Source of the DNA: an uncultured bacterium
GTDB lineage: Bacteria > Cyanobacteriota > Vampirovibrionia > Gastranaerophilales > Gastranaerophilaceae
Assembly (NCBI GenBank): GCA_902801985.1
Contig: CADCKD010000015.1
Span: 1-64,000 of the forward strand
Direction: 5' to 3'
Length of the DNA stretch: 64,000 bases
The translations under genes and the position numbers were made by a program. The notes under the pieces were generated by a model. The model had not been told where the DNA came from. It saw only the letters and a program-made list of their open reading frames with translations, and did no database searches. Position 1 is the stretch's first letter. Each line of letters begins with the position of its first letter. Shown in pieces: positions 36,897 to 45,278 of this stretch.

Positions 36897-37790
36897 ATGA
36901 GCGAAGCAATCACAGAATACAGAAATGAAAACACTAAAGATATCGATTTGTTATCAACCATTGATATGGTTAGAAAAATGAATGAAGAAGACAAAATCGT
37001 AGCAGAAGTTGTCGGAGATGTTGCAGCTGATATTGCAACAGCGATAGATATGATTGCTAAAGCATTTTTAAAAGGGGGAAGATTATTTTACTTTGGTGCA
37101 GGAACATCAGGAAGACTTGGTATTTTAGATGCATCTGAATGCCCTCCAACCTTTAGTGTTGATCCGTCTATGGTTCAAGGAAGAATTGCAGGAGGCAAAG
37201 AAGCCCTTTTATTTGCAGTAGAAGGGGCTGAAGATAATTTTGAAGAAGGCAAAAAAGATGCTTCCGTTTTGACAGATAAAGATATATGCGTTGTAATTTC
37301 TGCCAGCGGGAATCCAAAATATTTGCTTGGAGTACTTGACAAGGCTGATGAAATAGGCTGTGCAACAATCGGATTGACTTGTAATTCCAGAGGTTTAATT
37401 GCTCAAAACGCGGGACATGTTATATGTACAGAAGTTGGACCGGAAGTTATTGCAGGTTCAAGCAGATTAAAAGCAGGGACAGCACAAAAAATGGTTCTTA
37501 ATATGCTTTCAACAGGTTCTATGATTAAAATTGGCAAAACATACGAAAACTTTATGATAGATTTGAAAGCAGTAAATGAAAAGCTTAAAGACAGAGCCAT
37601 AAGAATTGTTTCTCAGATTGCTCAAGTATCAAATAGCGATGCGCTTGGAGCATTATTAAAATGTAACTGGGAAATTAAAACAGCCATTATAATGATTAAA
37701 ATGAATATTGATGCACAAAGTGCAAGAACAGAACTAAGAAAACACGGCGGTGTTTTGAGAAAACTTCTTAATGCCGAAAGTGCAGTATAA
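36897..37790 (+). CDS. murQ: N-acetylmuramic acid 6-phosphate etherase
   Basis: MurQ cleaves the lactyl ether of MurNAc-6-phosphate to GlcNAc-6-phosphate in cell-wall recycling. The 298-residue protein has the SIS fold with YFGAGTSGRLGILDASECPPTF-type signature near 65 (GAGTSGRLG), VEGAEDN and SGNPKYLLG, and a C-terminal helical tail. The start at 36897 is chosen for its AAAAGGAG site. The neighbours gpsA and ribH suggest a loose housekeeping run. Confidence 0.95.
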   Translation: MSEAITEYRNENTKDIDLLSTIDMVRKMNEEDKIVAEVVGDVAADIATAIDMIAKAFLKGGRLFYFGAGTSGRLGILDASECPPTFSVDPSMVQGRIAGGKEALLFAVEGAEDNFEEGKKDASVLTDKDICVVISASGNPKYLLGVLDKADEIGCATIGLTCNSRGLIAQNAGHVICTEVGPEVIAGSSRLKAGTAQKMVLNMLSTGSMIKIGKTYENFMIDLKAVNEKLKDRAIRIVSQIAQVSNSDALGALLKCNWEIKTAIIMIKMNIDAQSARTELRKHGGVLRKLLNAESAV

Positions 37791-37835
37791 GGACGATTAT
37801 CTTGGCTCAAAACAGGCTAAGAGAGGAGGTTTGAT

Positions 37836-38837
37836 ATGAAATTAACAGTTTTAGGAGCAGGATGTTGGGGGTTAACTCTGGCTTGGCTTTTAACAAATAA
37901 TTTTGATGAAATAACCGTTTGGGGCAGAGCAAACGATTTAAGTGAAGATTTAATAAATAACAAACACACATCAAAACCTCTTGAAGTTCAGCTTGATAGC
38001 AAGGTTGAAATAACTTCAGACCTATCTTTAGCAATCTCTAATGCAGATATAATTTTGTCCGTTGTTGCAACTTCAGGAACTCGTGATGTTTGCGAGCACC
38101 TAAAAAGCGCAGGAATAAAGCCAGAACAAATACTTGTAAACGCATCAAAGGGTATTGAATTACCATCATTAATGAGAATGTCAGAAGTAATTAAAGATGT
38201 ATTACCTGACCAAAAACTTGTAATACTTTCAGGCCCAACCCTTGCAAAAGAAGTTCTTCAAGGCAAACCAACAGCAGCATGTGTTGCCTGCGAAGATATT
38301 AAAACAGCAGAATTTGTTCAAAAAGCAATGAACGTTGCAGATAAATTCAGATTATATACAAATACGGATGTTATAGGTGTTGAACTTGGAGGCAGCTTGA
38401 AAAACGTTATTGCAATCGCTTCAGGTTTTGCTCACGAAATGGGACTTGGAGATAACTGTTCAGGATCACTTCTAACAAGGGGCATGGCAGAAATAGTCAG
38501 GGTCAGCATTCAACTCGGAGCAAACCCTTCAACTCTATACGGCCTATCAGGTATGGGAGATTTAATTGCAACATGTTCTTCTCCAATGTCCAGAAACTAC
38601 ACCGTAGGAGCTATGCTTGCCAAAGGTAAAAAAATAAATGATATTTTGGCTGAACTTGGCTCAGTTGCAGAAGGGGTAAAAACTTCGAAAGCAATTTGTG
38701 AACTGGCAAAAAAACTTGATATAGAAGTACCCGTTTCAAATGCTATATACGAAGCTGTTTATACTGATATTACTCCAAAAGAATTATTATCAAAGCTAAT
38801 GAATAGAAAACTTAAAGAAGAAGAAAGATACGTATAA
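37836..38837 (+). CDS. gpsA: Glycerol-3-phosphate dehydrogenase [NAD(P)+]
   Basis: GpsA reduces dihydroxyacetone phosphate to sn-glycerol-3-phosphate for phospholipid synthesis. The 333-residue protein has the Rossmann motif GAGCWGLTLAWLL, the family motifs LSGPTLAKEV and GVELGGSLKNVIAIASG (catalytic Lys), and GLSGMGDLIATCSSPMSRN. A strong GAGGAGG site precedes the ATG. The stop overlaps the PSP1 gene start by one base (TAATG). Confidence 0.96.
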   Translation: MKLTVLGAGCWGLTLAWLLTNNFDEITVWGRANDLSEDLINNKHTSKPLEVQLDSKVEITSDLSLAISNADIILSVVATSGTRDVCEHLKSAGIKPEQILVNASKGIELPSLMRMSEVIKDVLPDQKLVILSGPTLAKEVLQGKPTAACVACEDIKTAEFVQKAMNVADKFRLYTNTDVIGVELGGSLKNVIAIASGFAHEMGLGDNCSGSLLTRGMAEIVRVSIQLGANPSTLYGLSGMGDLIATCSSPMSRNYTVGAMLAKGKKINDILAELGSVAEGVKTSKAICELAKKLDIEVPVSNAIYEAVYTDITPKELLSKLMNRKLKEEERYV

Positions 38838-39769
38838 TGAAATATGCAGTAAGATATTTGAAAAATACATTTTATCCGTTAAATGTTCCTGACGATATGG
38901 AGCTTCAGGATGGGCAGATGGTCATTGTCAGAACAGAAAAAGGAGAAGAGGCGCTCAAGGTTTTTCGTGTTAATTCCCAAATTGAAGAGATTTGGAAAAA
39001 CGCAACTACAAAACCTGAACCCTTGCCGCTAATCAAAATAATGACTCAACGAGATCTTCAGACTCTTGATGATATAAAAAAAGAAGAAGTTGAAGCTTTT
39101 TTCAAGTGTCAAGCTCTTGTAAAACAGCATAAACTTGTTATGAACCTTGTTCAGTGCCGTATTACATTTGACAAACGAAAAATCACGTTTTATTATACCG
39201 CACCGGAGAGAGTGGATTTTAGGGCTCTTTTAAAAGACTTGACCCAAACTTTCCCTCGCGTGCGAATAGATTTAAGGCATATCGGTGTTCGAGATGAAAC
39301 TTCAATTCTTGACGGCGTTGGTATTTGCGGGCAACCATTCTGTTGCAGCGGTTTTTTGAAAAAATTTGCAAACATTAATATTAAACTTGCAAAAGATCAA
39401 GGCATGCCTATTGCTCCGGGAAAAATTTCCGGCACATGCGGCAGGCTTCTGTGCTGTCTTACATACGAATATTCAAATTATATTGATGCGGCAAAAGGTA
39501 TGCCGCCAATTGGATCTTCTGTTATGACAACTGAAGGACTCGGCAAGGTTTGCTATCTCCAGTTTATGAGCGGCAAAGTCGCAGTTAAAATGGAAGACGG
39601 CAAAACTAAAGAATTTGATAAAAATGATATTGAAATGGTTGATGCTGAAGTCAATGTAGAAATCGACTCAAATCCTTCTGCGTTAAATGATTATGCTGCA
39701 GATGACGATCAAAATATTGATATTCACCAGCTTGAAGATGACAAAAACAGTTCTACCGGTAATATATAA
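38837..39769 (+). CDS. PSP1-domain protein, RicT/YaaT-like
   Basis: The 310-residue protein has a PSP1 domain and the Cys clusters of RicT: GVGICGQPFCCSGF near residue 157 and GTCGRLLCCLTYEY near 195. In Bacillus, RicT works with RicA and RicF as an Fe-S-containing complex affecting RNA processing and development; elsewhere the role is less known. The C-terminal 40 residues are acidic and disordered. It is coupled to gpsA by a one-base overlap. Confidence 0.88.
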   Translation: MKYAVRYLKNTFYPLNVPDDMELQDGQMVIVRTEKGEEALKVFRVNSQIEEIWKNATTKPEPLPLIKIMTQRDLQTLDDIKKEEVEAFFKCQALVKQHKLVMNLVQCRITFDKRKITFYYTAPERVDFRALLKDLTQTFPRVRIDLRHIGVRDETSILDGVGICGQPFCCSGFLKKFANINIKLAKDQGMPIAPGKISGTCGRLLCCLTYEYSNYIDAAKGMPPIGSSVMTTEGLGKVCYLQFMSGKVAVKMEDGKTKEFDKNDIEMVDAEVNVEIDSNPSALNDYAADDDQNIDIHQLEDDKNSSTGNI

Positions 39770-39773
39770 ATTT

Positions 39774-40001
39774 TTATACAATATTCATATTTAATATAAG
39801 TGCTTTTGTATCTATTTCTTCGGCCTTTTCATACAAAGCATCCATTTTTTTCATTAATTTCTCAGATGCATAAATTAAATGCGAACAATCTTCACAATTT
39901 TCAATGCAATAAATTATTGAGTCATAAATTGTTTTATATAAATCTCTTGCCTGTAAAAATTCTATACAAAATGTTGAGATTTCTTTTTCCAAATTTTCCA
40001 T
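39774..40001 (-). CDS. Small helical protein of unknown function
   Basis: This is a 75-residue acidic helical protein with Cys at 12, 32, 36 and 39 (CIENCEDC). I do not recognise it. It is divergent from an HTH regulator across a 96-base region full of operator-like palindromes, so the regulator probably controls both genes. AAAGGTGAG lies before the ATG. The spaced Cys could bind a metal, but that is only suggestive. Confidence 0.55.
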   Translation of the reverse strand: MENLEKEISTFCIEFLQARDLYKTIYDSIIYCIENCEDCSHLIYASEKLMKKMDALYEKAEEIDTKALILNMNIV

Positions 40002-40022
40002 CTAAACTTCTCACCTTTCTCT

Positions 40023-40090
40023 AACTAGTTTACTAGTTTTTTAAATTAGTTTACTATATTGAAACGTAAAAGTCAATAAACTATTATAGT
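40023..40090. promoter_or_regulatory. Operator-like palindromes between the HTH gene and its divergent neighbour
   Basis: AACTAGT-TT-ACTAGTT (40023-40038) is a perfect inverted repeat. TAGT-TT-ACTA (40047-40056) repeats its core. ACTAT-T-ATAGT (40080-40090) is a third palindrome overlapping the likely -10 of the HTH gene. TTGAAA (from 40059) with TATTAT (40082-40087) gives a promoter. The pattern suits a dimeric XRE-family autoregulator. Confidence 0.6.
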
Positions 40091-40097
40091 AGTTAAT

Positions 40098-40337
40098 ATG
40101 ATGAATAAACAAAGTAAAATAAATATAAAAATAGGTACTAAAATTAAATTAGAACGCGTAAAAAGAAACTGGTCGCAAGAACAACTTGCTGAACTTTCTG
40201 ATTTAAATAAAAATTCAATAGGTTCAATAGAACGAGGGGAATCATCCCCGACAATTGAAACTTTAGGAAAAATCGCAATTGCGCTTAATATTCCTCTTCA
40301 TGAGCTTACAAATGTATCAAAGGTAGAAATAGATTAA
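40098..40337 (+). CDS. XRE-family HTH transcriptional regulator
   Basis: The 79-residue single-domain repressor has the HTH_3 core (about 11-68): WSQEQLAELSDLNKNSIGSIERGESSP. Its size and layout resemble restriction-modification controller proteins, but no methylase or nuclease of that kind is nearby. It likely binds the palindromes at 40023-40090 and regulates itself and the divergent small gene. No Shine-Dalgarno is visible. Confidence 0.88.
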   Translation: MMNKQSKINIKIGTKIKLERVKRNWSQEQLAELSDLNKNSIGSIERGESSPTIETLGKIAIALNIPLHELTNVSKVEID

Positions 40338-40338
40338 A

Positions 40339-40370
40339 AAAGACTGCCGTTTAATCAAGCGACAGTCTTT
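40339..40370. terminator. Bidirectional terminator between HTH gene and HU gene
   Basis: AAAGACTG(C)CG pairs with CG(A)CAGTCTTT around a 10-base loop, with an A-tract on the left and a T-tract within the right arm. It serves both convergent genes. Confidence 0.75.
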
Positions 40371-40389
40371 CAAACTTGTTAAACAGAAA

Positions 40390-40662
40390 CTATTTTACAA
40401 GTTCTTTGAATTTTTTACCAGCTGAGAAAGCAGGAACTTTCTTAGCAGCGATTTTCAAAGTAGCACCTGTTTGAGGGTTTCTACCAGTTCTAGCAGCTCT
40501 CTTACGAGATTCAAATGTACCGAAACCAACTAAAGTTACTTTTTTACCTTTAGAAACTGTTTTTTCGATAGTTTCTAATGTAGCAGATAAAATGCTAGCT
40601 GCAGCTTTTTGAGAAACTTTTGTCTTTTTAGATACTTCTTTTACTAATTCTTCTTTGTTCAT
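40390..40662 (-). CDS. hup: DNA-binding protein HU
   Basis: The 90-residue histone-like protein has the usual MNKEELV start, the GFGTFESRKRAARTGRNPQTG arm region (key residues Arg and Pro of the beta arm) and a PAFSAGKKFKELV end. HU bends and compacts DNA. It has a consensus promoter (40735-40762) and AGGAGG before the ATG. It stands alone between terminators. Confidence 0.97.
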   Translation of the reverse strand: MNKEELVKEVSKKTKVSQKAAASILSATLETIEKTVSKGKKVTLVGFGTFESRKRAARTGRNPQTGATLKIAAKKVPAFSAGKKFKELVK

Positions 40663-40734
40663 TACGAACCTCCTTTTACCTATAAACTACGGCACATAAC
40701 CATTAATCCCCGCAGTTTTCTAATCGACAAAATT

Positions 40735-40762
40735 ATTATAGCACTTTTTATAGTACTGTCAA
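40735..40762 (-). promoter_or_regulatory. Consensus sigma-70 promoter for HU
   Basis: On the minus strand TTGACA (40762-40757), a 16-base spacer and TATAAT (40740-40735) lie about 72 bases before the HU ATG. Both hexamers are perfect. Confidence 0.85.
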
Positions 40763-40848
40763 GGGTTTTAGAGATTAATTTTCTAAAATTTTAAGTTATA
40801 ATGTATATATACATATATAAATCTCTAAAGTCCAGCTATTTTAACTGT

Positions 40849-41715
40849 TTAACCCTCATTATTGAGCTTTGCAAATTTTACATTTTGATAAAAATATTGC
40901 AATATTTGGTACGCATTATAGCCCTGTTTTGCTAAATTATTCGCTCCATGCTGACTCATGCCGACGCCATGCCCGCTCTTTTTAACATCTTCATCAAAAG
41001 AAAATACAGAATGCAAATATGGTAAATTAGACCCCCATGCGTTTGTATTTGTGTAGCCTCCCGCAGATGCTGAATAATACGCACAAATAATTTTCATATC
41101 ATAAGTCAGAACAAGACCTCTTGTTTCTTCAACTGCACGATTTGTTTTATTTGTTTCAACAGAAGCACCGCCATAAGCTTGGTCTTCAGTATTATCTTTT
41201 AAATCATATCCATAACGAGATTGCTTACCCAAATTCGCAAGAGCATAGCTGCGAGCAGCGATAGCCTGAGCTTTCAAAGCTTCTGACTCCCATGACGGAG
41301 GCATTTCTGAAGGAACAACACCCTTTATATAATCTTCTAAGTCTAAATCGTTTATAACAATTAGCTTTCCACCGGAAACTTTTACCATAAGCTTTCCACG
41401 ATACCATCTGCCTTTTGCACTTACATAGCCGGCGCTATCCGGACGTAGCACCAAAGAATCCGTATTCAAAGGATAATATTCCCCTCTGCTATAAACTGCA
41501 ATTTGATCTTTGTAAGGAACCAAAACATATCCGCGCATACCTTCAACTTCAAGCACCGTTTTATTAGTATGCACACTGATCATTCGACCTTTTACATCTG
41601 TACCGACCCCTACCTGATCAACTAAAGTCTCTAAGCCGATTTTGATAGCGTTTGCCGGCGCAGATACAATAAAATTAAATAATAATATGCCTAAAATAAC
41701 TAAAATCTTCTTCAT
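40849..41715 (-). CDS. SpoIID/LytB-domain protein
   Basis: This 288-residue secreted protein has a signal peptide (cleavage near APANA). A SpoIID domain starts near residue 125 with LEDYIKGVVPSEMP, ALKAQAIAARSYAL and YYSASAGGYT, and ends with GHGVGMSQHGANNLA. SpoIID is a glycan-strand lytic transglycosylase; non-sporulating bacteria use relatives in wall remodelling. The stretch between SVFSF and GHGVGMSQ is shorter than in the full-size family, so activity is uncertain. The N-terminal 110 residues form a beta-rich region. Confidence 0.88.
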   Translation of the reverse strand: MKKILVILGILLFNFIVSAPANAIKIGLETLVDQVGVGTDVKGRMISVHTNKTVLEVEGMRGYVLVPYKDQIAVYSRGEYYPLNTDSLVLRPDSAGYVSAKGRWYRGKLMVKVSGGKLIVINDLDLEDYIKGVVPSEMPPSWESEALKAQAIAARSYALANLGKQSRYGYDLKDNTEDQAYGGASVETNKTNRAVEETRGLVLTYDMKIICAYYSASAGGYTNTNAWGSNLPYLHSVFSFDEDVKKSGHGVGMSQHGANNLAKQGYNAYQILQYFYQNVKFAKLNNEG

Positions 41716-41767
41716 ATGTATATTTTAGCATTTAAGATTTATTTGTAATAAACCATATGTATGATTT

Positions 41768-43495
41768 TTATGAATTCAAAAGCATATCTGCAAGTTCTGT
41801 TTCTAATCGCCCATTCAATGTCTTATTAACCTTTTGCAATTTTTGGGCTATTAAATCCATCTCAGGTGTCCATACAAAGTTATCTTGAACATATTTTTCA
41901 GCCTTGTTGAAATCCCCGTCAATTTGTATACGAATAATTTCTGATAACATTTCTTGAGCGGCAGGAACAACTTTATCAATATTAACGTGTATCTTGCCAT
42001 CTTGTGTAAGACTGTATACCCCGCGGTTATACATATAATAATTTTGCATAACAGTACGAACCCTATGAGCTTGAGACATCGTAGGTTTTGATTTCAAGAA
42101 GTTGTCTGCAACAAAGGTCACTATAATTTGCAATCTTTGTTCTTCAGTATACATACCAAGTTGAGTCAACAAATCAACAAAAGCCAATGCGCCCATATCT
42201 GCTTTATTTTCTTCAATAATATTTCTGTATTTACCAAGGGCTTCACTGCTTTCTTTTGGCCCAAGAGAATGCGCATTTTCATGCCCGATAGTAAACCAAT
42301 GATCAGCCTCATCAAGATAATATTTTTGTTGTTCTTTGTCCAGTATTGCATCCAATCTTTCCTGCAATTTCGCCTTATCACTTATAAAACGAATTTGTCT
42401 ATGGTATACATTTCTACGGCCACCGCCGATTGTCAAAGACAATTTGTCAGAATTTGGAAGATTTTCTGCTAAAGTAATTCCTCCCCTATATTCTCCAACA
42501 TCCCCTGAAGCCATTACCATATCAACATCAACCATAGTCTGTTTTGCATCGGATTGAATTGAGATTGTTTGTTCATATTCATCTTTATAAGGCATATTAT
42601 CGGCTAGTATCGGTAAATATTTTTTTATAGCCATTAGCGCCTGAGTACCTTTTTTATTAACAATACCCACACGCCCGCCAAGAAAATCTTTTGGAATAGG
42701 GGAAATACCGTATTCTTTCAACATAGTCGATAATTCTTCGTTCTCCACAATCGTTCCGGTCATTTCGTCTTCGTAATTTTCTCTTGTGATAGTAAACTCA
42801 AGCGGAGTATCCTGCAAAGTTGCCCATTTTTTATCGGCATACGCATCCAACATAGGGTCAGCCGTTCTTAAAGCTGCAACTTGCAGTTTTAAATATTCGC
42901 AAAAATCTTGATTAGTAGAGACAAAAGCTGCCTTTTCAAGTTCATCGGCAATTTTAGAGAAATCTTCTTTAAAATAATCTATATAATCAATACCTTTCAA
43001 ATTCTCTTCATCTCTCACAACCATAGAACGCTGAGTAAGAATTGCACGAACTTCATCTATTTTTCCTTCTTTTAGCATTCTGATTAATACGGAATGAAAT
43101 TCTTCTTTTGACAAATCTTCAGGATAAACACCTTTGCCGGGCTTTTGGTCTATACCTTTTGCAAGTCTTATCGGATTAGACATAGAATCTATGGCATTTA
43201 TACCTTTTTGAGCATCAAACAATATCTTTGTCAATTTAGCTTGCTCATTACCTTTTTCAACCTCTGATTCTAAAAATTCTTTGAATGGCAAATTATGTTT
43301 ACAATCTATCTGCATATTAATTTTTTCTAATATTGCAGCAGCTCTTACTAAATGAATTAATGCTGTTTTGTCACCCAAAGCTAATGATTTATATTCCACT
43401 GATTCAGGTGTTAAGAATTTTTTTGTTACAAGATAATCTTTATGTGTTCTTTTTTTTAATTCGTCCATAGACAAATTAAACTCATAAGTTGCCAT
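41768..43495 (-). CDS. Putative zinc metallopeptidase resembling the M49 (DPP III) group
   Basis: The 575-residue protein has HENAHSLGP with His405, Glu406 and His409, followed about 18 residues later by EENKADMGAL, whose Glu would be the third zinc ligand. This HExxH...EE.KAD arrangement recalls M49-type peptidases, although classic DPP III has a longer HExxxH. No signal peptide is seen, so it should act in the cytoplasm. The N-terminal 250 residues are helical and unrecognised. An AGGAGA site precedes the ATG. The zinc-peptidase fold is likely; the family is less sure and the substrate unknown. Confidence 0.65.
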   Translation of the reverse strand: MATYEFNLSMDELKKRTHKDYLVTKKFLTPESVEYKSLALGDKTALIHLVRAAAILEKINMQIDCKHNLPFKEFLESEVEKGNEQAKLTKILFDAQKGINAIDSMSNPIRLAKGIDQKPGKGVYPEDLSKEEFHSVLIRMLKEGKIDEVRAILTQRSMVVRDEENLKGIDYIDYFKEDFSKIADELEKAAFVSTNQDFCEYLKLQVAALRTADPMLDAYADKKWATLQDTPLEFTITRENYEDEMTGTIVENEELSTMLKEYGISPIPKDFLGGRVGIVNKKGTQALMAIKKYLPILADNMPYKDEYEQTISIQSDAKQTMVDVDMVMASGDVGEYRGGITLAENLPNSDKLSLTIGGGRRNVYHRQIRFISDKAKLQERLDAILDKEQQKYYLDEADHWFTIGHENAHSLGPKESSEALGKYRNIIEENKADMGALAFVDLLTQLGMYTEEQRLQIIVTFVADNFLKSKPTMSQAHRVRTVMQNYYMYNRGVYSLTQDGKIHVNIDKVVPAAQEMLSEIIRIQIDGDFNKAEKYVQDNFVWTPEMDLIAQKLQKVNKTLNGRLETELADMLLNS

Positions 43496-43547
43496 ATTCT
43501 CTCCTTTATTTAAACGTTAGATATATGAATATTATAACATATGATAA

Positions 43548-44018
43548 TTATTTGTGATAAACTTCACCCTTAATTATTTTAAAAGCTCTATATATTTGTT
43601 CTATAAGTATCAAACGGGCAAACTCGTGCAAAAATGTCATTCTTGACATGCTCATTTTTAAATTTGCTCTTTGAGAAACATTCTGCCCTATACCATTAGA
43701 AGAACCTATAACAAATACAACTTCTTGTGTGCCTAAATTGGTTAATTCCTCAAGTTTTGACGCGAATTCCTCACTGGAAAATTCTCTGCCCTTAATCTCC
43801 ATTGTGATGACAAAATCTGTCGGCTTTATATTGGACAATATCTTTTCACCCTCTTGCTCTAATGCTTTTTGAATCAAGGAATTATCCTTTATTTCCATCG
43901 GACTGACTTCCAGAATAGTTATTGCAGCATAAGGACTCAAGCGTTTTAAAAATTCATCTATCCCATTTTTTATGTATTTTTCTTTGATTTTACCAAGTGC
44001 GATGATTTTAATTTTCAT
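43548..44018 (-). CDS. rlmH: 23S rRNA pseudouridine-1915 N3-methyltransferase (RlmH)
   Basis: RlmH methylates pseudouridine 1915 in helix 69 of 23S rRNA. The 156-residue SPOUT-family protein has MKIKIIALGKIKEKYI, the SAM-binding FVIGSSNGIG and the C-terminal MSRMTFLHEFARLILIEQIYRA...YHK. The ATG at 44018 gives the usual length. A longer in-frame reading to 44081 runs into the tandem repeat and would add 21 non-conserved residues. Confidence 0.96.
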   Translation of the reverse strand: MKIKIIALGKIKEKYIKNGIDEFLKRLSPYAAITILEVSPMEIKDNSLIQKALEQEGEKILSNIKPTDFVITMEIKGREFSSEEFASKLEELTNLGTQEVVFVIGSSNGIGQNVSQRANLKMSMSRMTFLHEFARLILIEQIYRAFKIIKGEVYHK

Positions 44019-44026
44019 GACTATTC

Positions 44027-44350
44027 CCTCACCCGAATTTCTAAAACTCATACTTCGTTTTGAAATTCTACCCTCTCCCACTTATAAATGCTGTGGGCGA
44101 GGGACAATATACTTTTTTAATTTGATTATAAATGCTGTGGGCGAGGGACAATATACTTTTTTAATTTGAAACCTCACCCGAATTTCTAAAACTCGTCCCT
44201 CGTTTTGAAATTCTACCCTCTCCCACTTAAAAATGCTGCGGGCGAGGGACAATATACTTTTTTAATTTGAAACCTCACCCGAATTTCTAAAACTCGTCCC
44301 TCGTTTTGAAATTCTACCCTCTCCCACTTATAAATGCTGCGGGCGAGGGG
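44027..44350. repeat. Tandem repeat, about three copies of a 101-base unit
   Basis: CCTCACCCGAATTTC occurs at 44172 and 44273 (period 101). At 44027 a related first copy is 145 bases ahead of the second, because it holds an internal duplication of a segment of about 44 bases (near 44082 and 44126). Each unit has an imperfect palindrome around CTCTCCCACTTATAAATG and GGGCGAGGG. It lies directly upstream of rlmH and fills the gap to mscS. Confidence 0.85.
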
Positions 44351-44362
44351 ATATATCAGATT

Positions 44363-45187
44363 TTAATTTTCAACTTTTGTAGCATCACTTTCGATATATA
44401 TTGAACGAGATGGGAATGCAAAATCTATACCCGCTTTTCTATATGCGGCAATGACTTGCTGCAAAAATTCTCCTCTTACCCTTAAAAATTTAAAATAAGA
44501 ACCTGATTTTATATATCCCATAAAACGTACATTTATTGAACTATCGCCCATATCATGCACTGCAATAGTGAAATCATTATTGATTTCTTTATGTCCTGTT
44601 CCGATGTCTTTTAATATATCTATTGCTTTTTGTATCAATTCATCACTAGTTGAATACGTAACACCAAAAGTAACTTTTAATAAACGTTTCTTCGCCTGAG
44701 ATACATTTGTAACTATTGCGTTTGCCGCAATATTATTCGGAACATTTATAAGAAAATTATCTAAATCACGAATTTTTGTTGAACGTATAGATACATCTTC
44801 AACATAACCCTCTATTCCGTTAATTTTTACGTAATCACCAATCCTATATACATGATCTGATAGAATAGTTAAACTTCCAAATACATTGGCAATAGCATCT
44901 TTGGCGGCCATACCTACTGCCAAACCTCCGATACCAAAGCCGGCAAGGATTGAAGACATCGAATAACCTTGGCTCTGTATAACTCCGGTTATTGCAATAA
45001 ATACAATTATCACCTTTAAAAACTTCATCAGTATGGGTAAAAATCTGAGCAAAGGAGAATTGGACTCCTGATTTTTGATTTTTTCCATTACCTTTCGGTT
45101 TATTACATCAATAATTTTAAAAAGCACGATAATTGCAACTATATTTATGCCTGTGGCAATTAAACCGGCTTGTAATTTTGTAACCAT
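44363..45187 (-). CDS. Small-conductance mechanosensitive channel (MscS family)
   Basis: The 274-residue protein has three membrane helices (about 5-25, 48-70, 80-110). The pore helix has the Gly/Ala pattern GFGIGGLAVGMAAKDAIANVFGSLTIL (key small residues), followed by the beta-domain GDYVKINGIEGYVEDVSIRSTKIR and a C-terminal domain. It opens under membrane tension to release solutes. AAGGGGA lies before the ATG. The length matches E. coli MscS. Confidence 0.94.
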   Translation of the reverse strand: MVTKLQAGLIATGINIVAIIVLFKIIDVINRKVMEKIKNQESNSPLLRFLPILMKFLKVIIVFIAITGVIQSQGYSMSSILAGFGIGGLAVGMAAKDAIANVFGSLTILSDHVYRIGDYVKINGIEGYVEDVSIRSTKIRDLDNFLINVPNNIAANAIVTNVSQAKKRLLKVTFGVTYSTSDELIQKAIDILKDIGTGHKEINNDFTIAVHDMGDSSINVRFMGYIKSGSYFKFLRVRGEFLQQVIAAYRKAGIDFAFPSRSIYIESDATKVEN

Positions 45188-45278
45188 ATTAATTAATCCC
45201 CTTTTTTATTATTATATTTGATAATTCTTTGATGTAAATAAAATTATATGATATAATTCTATTAATTGGTTATAGTAT

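Noticed and set aside
43548-44081. A 177-residue version of RlmH
   Set aside because: The extra 21 residues come from the repeat block and are absent from the family; the ATG at 44018 gives the normal length.
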